Source: CAYFVR01 sp046541515
GTDB lineage: Bacteria; Desulfobacterota; Desulfobacteria; Desulfobacterales; Desulfococcaceae
NCBI GenBank assembly: GCA_046541515.1
Contig: JBKHDD010000103.1
Coordinates: forward strand, 1-17,429
Reading direction: 5' to 3'
DNA: 17,429 bases
In this document: positions 7,810-13,511 of the stretch, in pieces
Layout: every line of letters begins with the position of its first letter
Numbering within the stretch: the stretch's first letter is position 1
Program-made: the position numbers and the translations under genes
Notes under the pieces: model-generated
Told to the model about the DNA's origin: nothing
What the model saw: only the letters and a program-made list of their open reading frames with translations
The model's database searches: none

Positions 7810-8634
7810 ATGCAGTCCCGATTGTTCCATATTTTTCGCAACACGCCCCTGGGGCGGGAAACCCTTCTCCACTCCCTCTACTTCTGCCGCCAAATCCAGG
7901 CGGTTCCCGAGGTGTACATTCCCCGATTCACCAAGTTTCTCATGTATTTTGACAACGACGTGGTGCAGGTGGACCTGGACGGCTCCTACCTGACCGCGCC
8001 GGACACCGCCCGGCCGCATCTGGAGGCGCTCCTTTCCGAAGCCGGCTTTGAAGTTCGGCTGTTCGAGCCCAAAAATTTCACCGCCTCCACGCTTCCGGAC
8101 GTGCCCACCCATTTCGATTTCATGTGCTGTCCCCGAAGCATCGGCGACCTCTCCTCCAAAATCGGGCTCGGTTACGTCGGCCCTCGGGTCCGCCGGATCG
8201 TGATATCGGCGCAGTTTCCCGTGCTGATTACCGGATCGGTGTTCAAGCCATGGAAGAGCGTCACGGTCTTTTTCGGCGGATCGGCCAACGCAGTGAACGC
8301 CCTGCGCCTGGGCCTGCGGATCAGTCGCCTGTCTTCCATGCCGCTGGATATTTTCACCCAGGCGGAAGCAAGCCCGGAGGCCTATCGAAACCTCGTGGAT
8401 GAGGCCGGATTGACCAAGGAGGTGGAATCCCGCGCGCGGGAATGGCGTTTTTTCACCGAGGGGCCGCTGGACGAAAACCTCTACGAGGCGCCCCATGACG
8501 CGCTTTGCGTCGCCGGGGCGTTTGGCCACGGGATCATCAAGGACCTCGTTTTCGGCAGCACCGTGGAAAGACTCCACACGGTCCTCACCAACAATCTTCT
8601 GCTGGTGGGACCCGCCTACGTCGCCCTCGCCTGA
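7810..8634 (+). CDS. Universal stress protein (UspA)-family protein
   Basis: The protein is 274 residues with AAAGAGG about eight bases before the ATG. Its C-terminus carries GAFGHGIIKDLVFGST (from residue 236), which fits the UspA ATP-binding pattern G-2x-G-9x-G-S exactly, followed by LLLVGP as the last strand. At about twice the length of a single Usp domain it could be a tandem Usp in which only the second half keeps the nucleotide motif; the first half is too diverged for me to confirm. The gap from the ClC stop is 30 bases, consistent with co-transcription. A regulatory or nucleotide-sensing role next to a CBS-domain transporter fits, but the partner is unknown. Confidence 0.8.
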   Translation: MQSRLFHIFRNTPLGRETLLHSLYFCRQIQAVPEVYIPRFTKFLMYFDNDVVQVDLDGSYLTAPDTARPHLEALLSEAGFEVRLFEPKNFTASTLPDVPTHFDFMCCPRSIGDLSSKIGLGYVGPRVRRIVISAQFPVLITGSVFKPWKSVTVFFGGSANAVNALRLGLRISRLSSMPLDIFTQAEASPEAYRNLVDEAGLTKEVESRAREWRFFTEGPLDENLYEAPHDALCVAGAFGHGIIKDLVFGSTVERLHTVLTNNLLLVGPAYVALA

Positions 8635-9162
8635 TCGGAATGGCGCGGCCTTCATCCGACCGGTCCGCCCTGATGCCCTGGAAAACGGAATCGGTTTCTC
8701 TCCGCCGGAGGCGCCGCTTCCGCCAGAATCGACGCCTCGTTCCTTGGGCAACCATCCCGTTGCCTTCCGGATTCGGTTGCGCCGGGCGGGTCTGGGATGC
8801 GGAAGGCGGCGTCGCAAATCGCCGCCAACAAAGGCGGCATTGCCCGTGGCCAATTTTGGAAGATTTAATGGGATAATTCTTTTTTATTTTGGCCTTCTCC
8901 GAATTTTGCAGATTCGATCGGCGGCTGGGCGACGAAACAGCGATTTTTGGTGGTCCGTATAGTTGTTTGAAAATTCATACATTATCTCTTTTATGGTCGG
9001 ATTGGGCGGAAAAGTCCATCTCGCCATGCCATGTTGCAGGGAGTAGCCCAATTTTTCGGAAAAGCGATTTGTTTTGTCGAATACTCCATTATTTGTTCCG
9101 CAGCCGGCGCCCGGCAGGTTTTCTTTTTCCTTCGCCGGTTTTCCCTCGGAGACATCCTTGCC
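8635..9162 (+). other. Intergenic stretch: GC-rich then AT-richer leader, no supported gene
   Basis: Positions 8635-8850 are GC-rich with a small hairpin (GGCGGCG/CGCCGCC at 8803-8824) lacking a T tract. Positions about 8851-9110 are clearly more AT-rich and likely hold the promoter of the glycosyltransferase gene, but I could not find a -35/-10 pair with good spacing. Codons in frame with the downstream gene extend back to 9031 but encode a sequence unlike the family N-terminus. Confidence 0.45.
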
Positions 9163-10101
9163 GTGAATCCCTTCCGCAAATTGTTGGTGGTGCACCCCGG
9201 GGCCCTGGGGGACCTGGTCCTCACGTTTCCCATCCTGCTCGCCTTGCGAAAGCAATTTGATTCCCTGGATATCCTTTGCGGGGCCGGGCAGGGGGCGTTG
9301 GCGGTGCATTTGGGGATCGCGGATCAATGGTTCTGGCGGGAATCGGCCCGATTCTCGGGGTTGTATCAGCCGTCGATTTCCGATCCCGAACTATCCGAGT
9401 TTATGAAAAAATACGACGACGTTCTTCTTTTTTCCCTCTCCGAATCGCCGGAAGCGGCCATCCGATCCGTACCGGGGCCCCGGGTATGGCGAATTCCGCC
9501 CCGTCCCCCGGTGGGACGGCGAATTCATGTGATCGATTTTATTCAAAACGAAATGAAAAACGCAGGCTGGGAATTGGCGCCGGAAACGATGCCCGGGGGG
9601 AAAAAATCCTCTTCCGGATCGGTCTTTCTTCATCCCGGTTCGGGAAGCCCTCGAAAGAATTGGGATTTGGATGGCTTTCTGGCGGTTTCCAAGGCGCTTC
9701 GGGCGCACGGTTTTCCGACGGAATTTCTGATGGGGCCGGCCGAGTCCGCCTGGAAAGCGGCCGTGCTGGACCGGGGGGAAGACGTGTTGGCGCCGGAAAG
9801 CCTGGTGGCGCTGGCGGAACGGCTGGAAGGGGCGGCCGGTTTGATTGGAAATGATTCCGGCGCGAGCCACCTCGCCGCGTTTCTGGGGCTTCCCACGGTG
9901 GCAATTTTTGGTCCCTCCGACCCTGCGCGATGGCGGCCGTCGGGCTTGCGGGTCGCGGTTGTGGCCGGTTCCGCCCCGATTTGTCCGGCCTGCTTCGAGG
10001 AACCGGAACGGCCTGAATGCGTGGATCGTCCCTGCCTTGCGGGGATTTCCCCTGAATCCGTGATCAACGCTTTTTTTTCGGTTTTTTCTCCGTCCCCTTG
10101 A
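9163..10101 (+). CDS. Glycosyltransferase family 9 (ADP-heptose:LPS heptosyltransferase-like)
   Basis: From the GTG at 9163 the product is 312 residues and opens MNPFRKLLVVHPGALGDLVL, the expected first strand and GDxxL loop of GT9. GGAG lies 11 bases upstream. An in-frame ATG at 9031 would add 44 residues with no family resemblance, so I prefer 9163. FLHPGSGSPRKNW (155-167) and GNDSGASHLAAFLGLPTVAIFG (229-250) form the nucleotide-sugar-binding C-terminal half, and the Cys cluster C274/C277/C286/C291 is common in this family. These enzymes transfer heptose or related sugars to lipopolysaccharide core on the cytoplasmic face. The acceptor cannot be read from sequence. It stands alone, without other cell-envelope glycosylation genes nearby. 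Confidence 0.9.
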   Translation: MNPFRKLLVVHPGALGDLVLTFPILLALRKQFDSLDILCGAGQGALAVHLGIADQWFWRESARFSGLYQPSISDPELSEFMKKYDDVLLFSLSESPEAAIRSVPGPRVWRIPPRPPVGRRIHVIDFIQNEMKNAGWELAPETMPGGKKSSSGSVFLHPGSGSPRKNWDLDGFLAVSKALRAHGFPTEFLMGPAESAWKAAVLDRGEDVLAPESLVALAERLEGAAGLIGNDSGASHLAAFLGLPTVAIFGPSDPARWRPSGLRVAVVAGSAPICPACFEEPERPECVDRPCLAGISPESVINAFFSVFSPSP

Positions 10102-10241
10102 GCAGGGGCGAGAGCTGGACCATCTTTTGAACCCGCGCCTCAATGGACGCGTTGCGCCGTCGAAGGCCCTGAAGGTCTTCGGCGAAATTTCAATCGATGA
10201 AATCCGGTCCCACAAAAGTTGCGGATTGGGAATCAAACGCG

Positions 10242-10277
10242 CGACGGGCCGTTTTCCCTTGGGAAAACGGCCCGTCG
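10242..10277 (+). terminator. Perfect 17-bp inverted repeat between convergent genes
   Basis: CGACGGGCCGTTTTCCC (10242-10258) pairs perfectly with 10261-10277 around a two-base TT turn. The plus side is followed by only TCTTT. It lies between the plus-strand GT9 gene (stop at 10101) and the minus-strand PEP-CTERM region, so a bidirectional terminator is the simplest reading, though the T tract is weak on both sides. Confidence 0.55.
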
Positions 10278-10348
10278 TCTTTGGGTGAAACGCACTTTTT
10301 CCGGTTGGGTTGGAATGGATCGCTTTTATTCCTTTCCCGGACCGGCGC

Positions 10349-10550
10349 TTATGGGCCGGCCTCTTCCAACCAAACGATGGCGCCCTTCTGAAGCTTTTGC
10401 GGCCTGTTAAATTCGAATTCTTCGGGACCGTACCCGCCATCGACCCGTGATGGGGCGGCTGAAGTTGGGTCGGTTTTCCAGAAATCCGATCTCGAAGCGG
10501 CCGACCAAGGTTGCCCCGCGATGGTCGGTGAAGACCGAATTGGGAGGATT
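10349..10550 (-). pseudogene. Possible frameshifted gene remnant downstream of the PEP-CTERM gene
   Basis: Two reading frames on the minus strand look protein-like in sequence but are out of phase. The first (10538 to about 10445) reads SVFTDHRGATLVGRFEIGF followed by LENRPNFSRPITG. The second (about 10442 to a TAA at 10351-10349) reads VDGGYGPEEFEFNRPQKLQ then KGAIVWLEEAGP. A single-base shift near 10440-10450 would join them. No start codon with a ribosome-binding site is visible. I do not recognise the family. The call rests on composition and plausibility only. Confidence 0.25.
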
Positions 10551-10722
10551 AGAGTTTTTTGCGAATTTCCGCCAGCCCGATCAGAGCGAACCCGATGACC
10601 ACCATCGAGGCCGGTTCGGAAACCGCATAGGCGGCGCCCAAAGCGGGAACCGCGCCGGCAATCCCAAGGAAGGTGAACAGGAACAGCAACGACAACAAAA
10701 TTAAGCGGACAGTGTTTTTCAT
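10549..10722 (-). CDS. 57-residue PEP-CTERM protein (signal peptide joined directly to the sorting signal)
   Basis: The ATG at 10722-10720 is preceded by GGGAGG (10734-10729) with a six-base spacer, a strong ribosome-binding site. Residues 1-33 are a basic N-terminus (KNTVR) and a hydrophobic secretion signal ending near GAAYA. Residues 35-57 form a PEP-CTERM tail: SEPASM, a hydrophobic helix VVIGFALIGLA, then the basic end EIRKKL. PEP-CTERM proteins are cleaved by exosortase, usually in bacteria making exopolysaccharide. Here almost no mature domain remains between signal and tail, far shorter than usual. It could be a tiny secreted peptide, a deletion product, or an evolutionary remnant; the intact regulation argues against pure decay. 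Expression is controlled by the riboswitch, terminator and sigma-54-type promoter upstream. No exosortase is in the window. Confidence 0.82.
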   Translation of the reverse strand: MKNTVRLILLSLLFLFTFLGIAGAVPALGAAYAVSEPASMVVIGFALIGLAEIRKKL

Positions 10723-10753
10723 CTTGAGCCTCCCGGTCGCCCCGGCTTCTCCC

Positions 10754-10799
10754 AAAAAGAAAAGCCGGATAACCTAATGGTTTTTTAGGCAACCCGGCT
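10754..10799 (-). terminator. Riboswitch-controlled intrinsic terminator
   Basis: In the RNA, AGCCGG (10799-10794) pairs with CCGGCU (10768-10763) and CCUAA (10789-10785 as TTAGG on plus) pairs with UUAGG (10777-10773), followed by UUUUCUUUUU (10763-10754). The 5' arm is the conserved 3' strand of the aptamer, so ligand binding should prevent the terminator. The 3' arm can alternatively pair with 10751-10742 (10 bp, one G-U), giving a read-through hairpin that leaves the ribosome-binding site at 10734-10729 free. Confidence 0.7.
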
Positions 10800-10870
10800 A
10801 TCCGCCCCCGGCGGACCCGTGGCTTTCCGTCCCCGTCTCGCGACGGGTTTGGCTTTTTCCGTGAGATTGT
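10784..10870 (-). promoter_or_regulatory. Cyclic di-GMP-I (GEMM-I) riboswitch aptamer
   Basis: The RNA contains, in order, AGCCAAACC, a P2 stem CCCGUC/GACGGG closed by a GCGA (GNRA) tetraloop at 10841-10838, GGGGACGGAAAGCCACGGG, a P3 stem UCCGCC/GGCGGA (10815-10801), and UAGCCGGGUUGCC. These are the hallmark conserved blocks of GEMM-I. Aligned with the Vibrio Vc2 aptamer, the ligand-contacting G20 (10853), A47 (10826) and C92 (10789) are kept. Positions 21 and 46, usually G and C, are C and G here (10852, 10827), a compensatory swap. G20 argues for c-di-GMP, because the cAMP-GMP-sensing variants carry A there. Alignment was by eye from memory of the consensus. Confidence 0.88.
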
Positions 10871-10883
10871 GCTTTTACCTTTT

Positions 10884-10898
10884 GCAGGAAGAGTGCCA
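10884..10898 (-). promoter_or_regulatory. Sigma-54 (-24/-12) promoter upstream of the riboswitch
   Basis: The minus strand reads TGGCACTCTTCCTGC, with GG (10897-10896) and GC (10885-10884) separated by exactly ten bases, as in the consensus TGGCAC-N5-TTGC. Transcription would start near 10872, immediately before the aptamer, which supports the call. PEP-CTERM/exosortase systems are often accompanied by the PrsK/PrsR pair, where PrsR is a sigma-54 activator; neither gene is in the window. Confidence 0.68.
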
Positions 10899-10953
10899 GC
10901 CTTGGACGCCCTGGCGAAGGCTTGCCGCTATTTGAGAAAAGGATTTTTGTTTC

Positions 10954-10988
10954 GGATGGTTAAGGGATGGAAGGAATCGACGGGATGG
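10954..10988. promoter_or_regulatory. Three GGATGG repeats, possible enhancer sites
   Basis: GGATGG occurs at 10954-10959, 10965-10970 and 10983-10988, about 80 to 117 bases upstream of the predicted start at 10872. That is the usual distance for sigma-54 activator binding. The first two are spaced by 11 bases, close to one helical turn. Short motif, so chance is possible. Confidence 0.3.
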
Positions 10989-11126
10989 AGCATCTTCAAA
11001 AAATGTGGGGGCGAATTCATGGGTCAACTACAAAAAATGGGGATTGCTCTCCAGTGAATGAAGACCAAAAAAACCGTGAAACAGATCACCGCAGGGGGGG
11101 CGGTGGAAAAAGGCGGGAATGAAGAA

Positions 11127-11948
11127 TTATTTTCCGGTGAAAATCGGTTTTCTTTTTTCGGAGAAAGCGGCCATGGCCTCCAGCAGGTCGTAGGACGGGA
11201 TAATGTTGGCGCTGACGGACGCGACATAGCGCAATCCGTCTTCCACGGGTCGGCCCGCGCTGAAATTCAAGACGTCCTTGGAAGCCTGAACGGCCAGGGG
11301 TGAATTTTCCGCGATTTCCGTCGCCATGGCCCTGGCGGCATCCAACAGGTCGGCCCGGTCTTCGAACACCTCGTTGACCAGCAAGATACGGCGGGCCCGT
11401 TCCGCGTCCACAAAGGCGGCGGTGAAAGCCAGTTCCCGGGCCATTCCCTGGCCCACAATTCGGGGAAGCCGCTGGAGGACGCCCACATCGGCGACGAAGC
11501 CCACCGCCGCCTCCCGCAGGGAAAAGAGGGCGTCCCGGCTGCACAGCCGGATGTCGCAGGCCGAGGCCAAGTCCAGCCCCGCGCCCAGGCAGTGGCCGTG
11601 AACGGCGGCGATGACCGGCTTCCGGCACCGCTCCACCGCGTTTATGGCCTCCTGCAGGTCGCGGATTTTGGGGAGCAGCCGCCATTTGACGCCCCCCTTT
11701 TGTTCAGACTCCAGCAGTTCGGGAATTTCCGGGATCATCCCGGCGATGTCGATGCCGGTGGAAAAGCAGGGGCCGTTGCCCGCCAGCAGGATGACCCGGA
11801 CGTCCGGATCGGCGTCCAGGGCGGAGAACACTTCGGGGACTTCCCGCCATGCGGGCGGGTTCATCGCGTTTTTCTTCTCCGGCCGATTCAGGAATACCCG
11901 GGCGATGGGCGGATCGGATTCCACGGTGTAAAACGGTTCCGTTGCCAG
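11127..11948 (-). CDS. Crotonase-family enzyme, dienoyl-CoA isomerase (ECH1)-like
   Basis: Taking CTG at 11948 as start gives 273 residues; GTG at 11924 gives 265. CTG lies five bases after AGGAGG, whereas GTG is 29 bases after it, and the extra residues ATEPFYTV fit the usual crotonase N-terminus before ARVFLNRPEKKNAM. The oxyanion regions are CFSTGIDIAG and GHCLGAGLDLAS. REAAVGFVADVGVLQRLP keeps Glu and Asp (E146, D154 in CTG numbering) at the positions of the catalytic pair of delta3,5-delta2,4-dienoyl-CoA isomerase, and VADVG is close to that enzyme's LAADVG. The reaction would be double-bond shift in beta-oxidation of unsaturated acyl-CoA; a plain enoyl-CoA hydratase is less likely. It is the last gene of the minus-strand series, 58 bases after the rhomboid gene. 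Confidence 0.9.
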   Translation of the reverse strand: MATEPFYTVESDPPIARVFLNRPEKKNAMNPPAWREVPEVFSALDADPDVRVILLAGNGPCFSTGIDIAGMIPEIPELLESEQKGGVKWRLLPKIRDLQEAINAVERCRKPVIAAVHGHCLGAGLDLASACDIRLCSRDALFSLREAAVGFVADVGVLQRLPRIVGQGMARELAFTAAFVDAERARRILLVNEVFEDRADLLDAARAMATEIAENSPLAVQASKDVLNFSAGRPVEDGLRYVASVSANIIPSYDLLEAMAAFSEKRKPIFTGK

Positions 11949-11953
11949 GATTG

Positions 11954-11959
11954 CCTCCT
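11954..11959 (-). promoter_or_regulatory. AGGAGG ribosome-binding site favouring a CTG start
   Basis: The perfect AGGAGG (11959-11954) has no ATG, GTG or TTG in frame at normal spacing. CTG at 11948 is five bases downstream and in frame with the crotonase; the nearest standard start is GTG at 11924. Confidence 0.5.
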
Positions 11960-12006
11960 TTTGCCCACGCGATTGCGGGGGACGGGATTCCGGTAAAAAT
12001 GGGAAT

Positions 12007-12846
12007 TCAGGATGTGATTCGAATCCAAATCCCGGTGGTCAGGGCATAGGCCAGAACGCCGGTTGCGACCAGTGCGCAGGTCAAAGCCAGCAGTTTGTCG
12101 GTGATGCCTTCCCGGCGGCGTTCGGTATAGCCCAGGAAAAATCCAGCCAGGATGCCGGCCAAAATTCCGCCGCCGTGGCCCCAGTTGTTGATTCCCGGCA
12201 TGAGGCCGATGAGGAAGAGTCCGACCAGCCAGCCGGAGGTCTGTTTAAAGACCGCTTCGCCGAAGCTGCCTCCCCGGCTTTTGCCGTAATATAGCGACGC
12301 CCCAATCAACCCGCATACCGAGGCGGATGCGCCGATGGTGAACGCCACGCCGGCCAGGTAGGAGGCCAGAAAGCCCAAAACGCCCGTGACCAGATAAATC
12401 GTCACCATCCGATACACGCCAAAGGTGTGAATCACGAGGGCGCCGAGTTGCCGAAAGGCCAGCATATTGAAGATGATGTGAAGCAGGCTGCCGTGAAGGA
12501 AACCGGCCGACACCAGCGTCCACCACCGGCCGTCCTGGGCAATGGGGATGGTTCCGGTGGCCCCCAGGAAGAAAAGGCTCTCGCTGGAGGGCGCGAAGGC
12601 CCGAAGCGGATTCATGAAATTTGGAGTGACCGGCCAGAGAAGCAAGGAAACGGCGAAAAAGGCCACGTTCACGACGATGATGCCCCGGATGACCAGATCG
12701 CCCTGGCCCAGCCCCCGGGTCAGCGGATTGCTTTTCCACCAGGCGCCGGGACGAGAGACGCCGCAATGGGGGCATTTGGGCTCGTCCTTGGCGACCAGCC
12801 GGTTGCAGTTGGGGCACAGAAGGGAATTTCGGGAAGAGTCGGTCAT
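12007..12846 (-). CDS. Rhomboid-family intramembrane serine protease with N-terminal zinc ribbon
   Basis: This 279-residue protein starts at MTDSSRNSLLCPNC. Cysteines C11, C14, C25 and C28 (CPNC and CPHC) form a zinc-ribbon-like module. The six or so membrane segments from residue 50 carry rhomboid motifs: FLHGSLLHIIFNML with H118, H123 and N127, the catalytic Ser S174 in GASASVCGLIGA, and the catalytic His H224 in WGHGGGILAG. Family enzymes cut single-pass membrane proteins within or next to the bilayer. The ribosome-binding site is weak. The gene begins 38 bases after the lipoprotein stop and probably belongs to the PBP1B transcript, so an envelope substrate is plausible but not shown. Confidence 0.92.
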   Translation of the reverse strand: MTDSSRNSLLCPNCNRLVAKDEPKCPHCGVSRPGAWWKSNPLTRGLGQGDLVIRGIIVVNVAFFAVSLLLWPVTPNFMNPLRAFAPSSESLFFLGATGTIPIAQDGRWWTLVSAGFLHGSLLHIIFNMLAFRQLGALVIHTFGVYRMVTIYLVTGVLGFLASYLAGVAFTIGASASVCGLIGASLYYGKSRGGSFGEAVFKQTSGWLVGLFLIGLMPGINNWGHGGGILAGILAGFFLGYTERRREGITDKLLALTCALVATGVLAYALTTGIWIRITS

Positions 12847-12884
12847 AAAATGAGATCGATTCCAGTTCGAGTTCGCGGGAGGCT

Positions 12885-13511
12885 TCAGCGGCCTTCCAGC
12901 CGTTTGGCGGTTCGGCGGGCCTCCTCGGCTTGGGAGCGATCTCCGCGCCCGGAATGGGAATCGGCGATGATCCGCCAGTTTTCCGCCCGGAGGGAGTCGT
13001 TGTTTCCCGCCAGCATGTTGGATTTCCGGGCCAATTGCTCGGCCTGGGCAAATTCTTCCCGCTTGATCTGAATGCGGGCCATGAGCTGCCACAGCTCGGG
13101 ATTCGTCCCGTCGATCCGGATGGCCCGTTCGGCGGTGGCCAGTGCCCGGTCGTATTCGCCCCGGTCCATTTGCTCCCGGGCCTTTTCCCGCAGGGGGGAA
13201 ACCGCCGCGATCAGGTGGCCGTCCCGGGACCCTCCGCCGTCGCCGCTTCCAATCCGCGGCGGCGGTTCCGGGGCGGATTGCGGCCCGTTTTCCGGCCTCC
13301 CTCGTTCCGCCCCGGCGATGTCGCCGGGCGGTTCCCTTCCGGGCGCGGGCTGTTCCGGCATTTGGGGATTGGGCACGTAAATTGGATTGCCTTGGGCGTC
13401 GTAGACGGTGCCGTCCGATGTCCGAGGCGGTCCGGTGGCCACCGGCGCGCAACTGGAAAGAATCAGGAGCGCGCCGGCCATGAAGAGACCGATGATGCCG
13501 AATGGTTTCAT
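12885..13511 (-). CDS. TPR-containing lipoprotein
   Basis: The product is 208 residues. Residues 1-21 are a lipoprotein signal with lipobox LSSC, so C21 would be lipidated. Ala, Pro and Val follow the Cys, with no Asp at +2, which in enterobacterial rules favours outer-membrane sorting. Residues about 30-105 are a Pro/Gly-rich linker. Residues about 108-172 read as tetratricopeptide repeats (EYDRALATAERAIRIDGTNP and EEFAQAEQLARKSNML). The ATG overlaps the PBP1B stop by one base (TGATG), with AAGGA about 11 bases upstream. This tight coupling suggests a partner role for the synthase, similar in logic to LpoB, though no LpoB homology is claimed. Confidence 0.88.
   Translation of the reverse strand: MKPFGIIGLFMAGALLILSSCAPVATGPPRTSDGTVYDAQGNPIYVPNPQMPEQPAPGREPPGDIAGAERGRPENGPQSAPEPPPRIGSGDGGGSRDGHLIAAVSPLREKAREQMDRGEYDRALATAERAIRIDGTNPELWQLMARIQIKREEFAQAEQLARKSNMLAGNNDSLRAENWRIIADSHSGRGDRSQAEEARRTAKRLEGR

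Noticed and set aside
8803..8824. Hairpin after the Usp gene as a terminator
   Set aside because: The 7-bp GC stem is over 160 bases after the stop and is followed by AACAAAGG with no T tract.
6070..8853. 927-codon minus-strand open frame, the longest in the window
   Set aside because: It is antisense to the ClC and Usp genes. Its His/Gln/Gly/Arg-rich composition is what the complement of GC-rich membrane-protein codons gives.
10349..10792. 147-codon minus-strand frame spanning the riboswitch leader and PEP-CTERM gene
   Set aside because: It crosses the terminator hairpin and the PEP-CTERM gene in another frame; only its last third looks protein-like and is listed as a possible remnant.
10784..10870. 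cAMP-GMP-sensing variant of the GEMM riboswitch
   Set aside because: That variant carries A at the position equivalent to G20; here it is G. The alignment is by eye, so probing would still be the deciding test.
12847..13452. N-terminal extension of the rhomboid frame to 481 residues
   Set aside because: The extra part overlaps the lipoprotein gene out of frame and is Arg/Gly/Pro low-complexity; the zinc ribbon begins right after the ATG at 12846.
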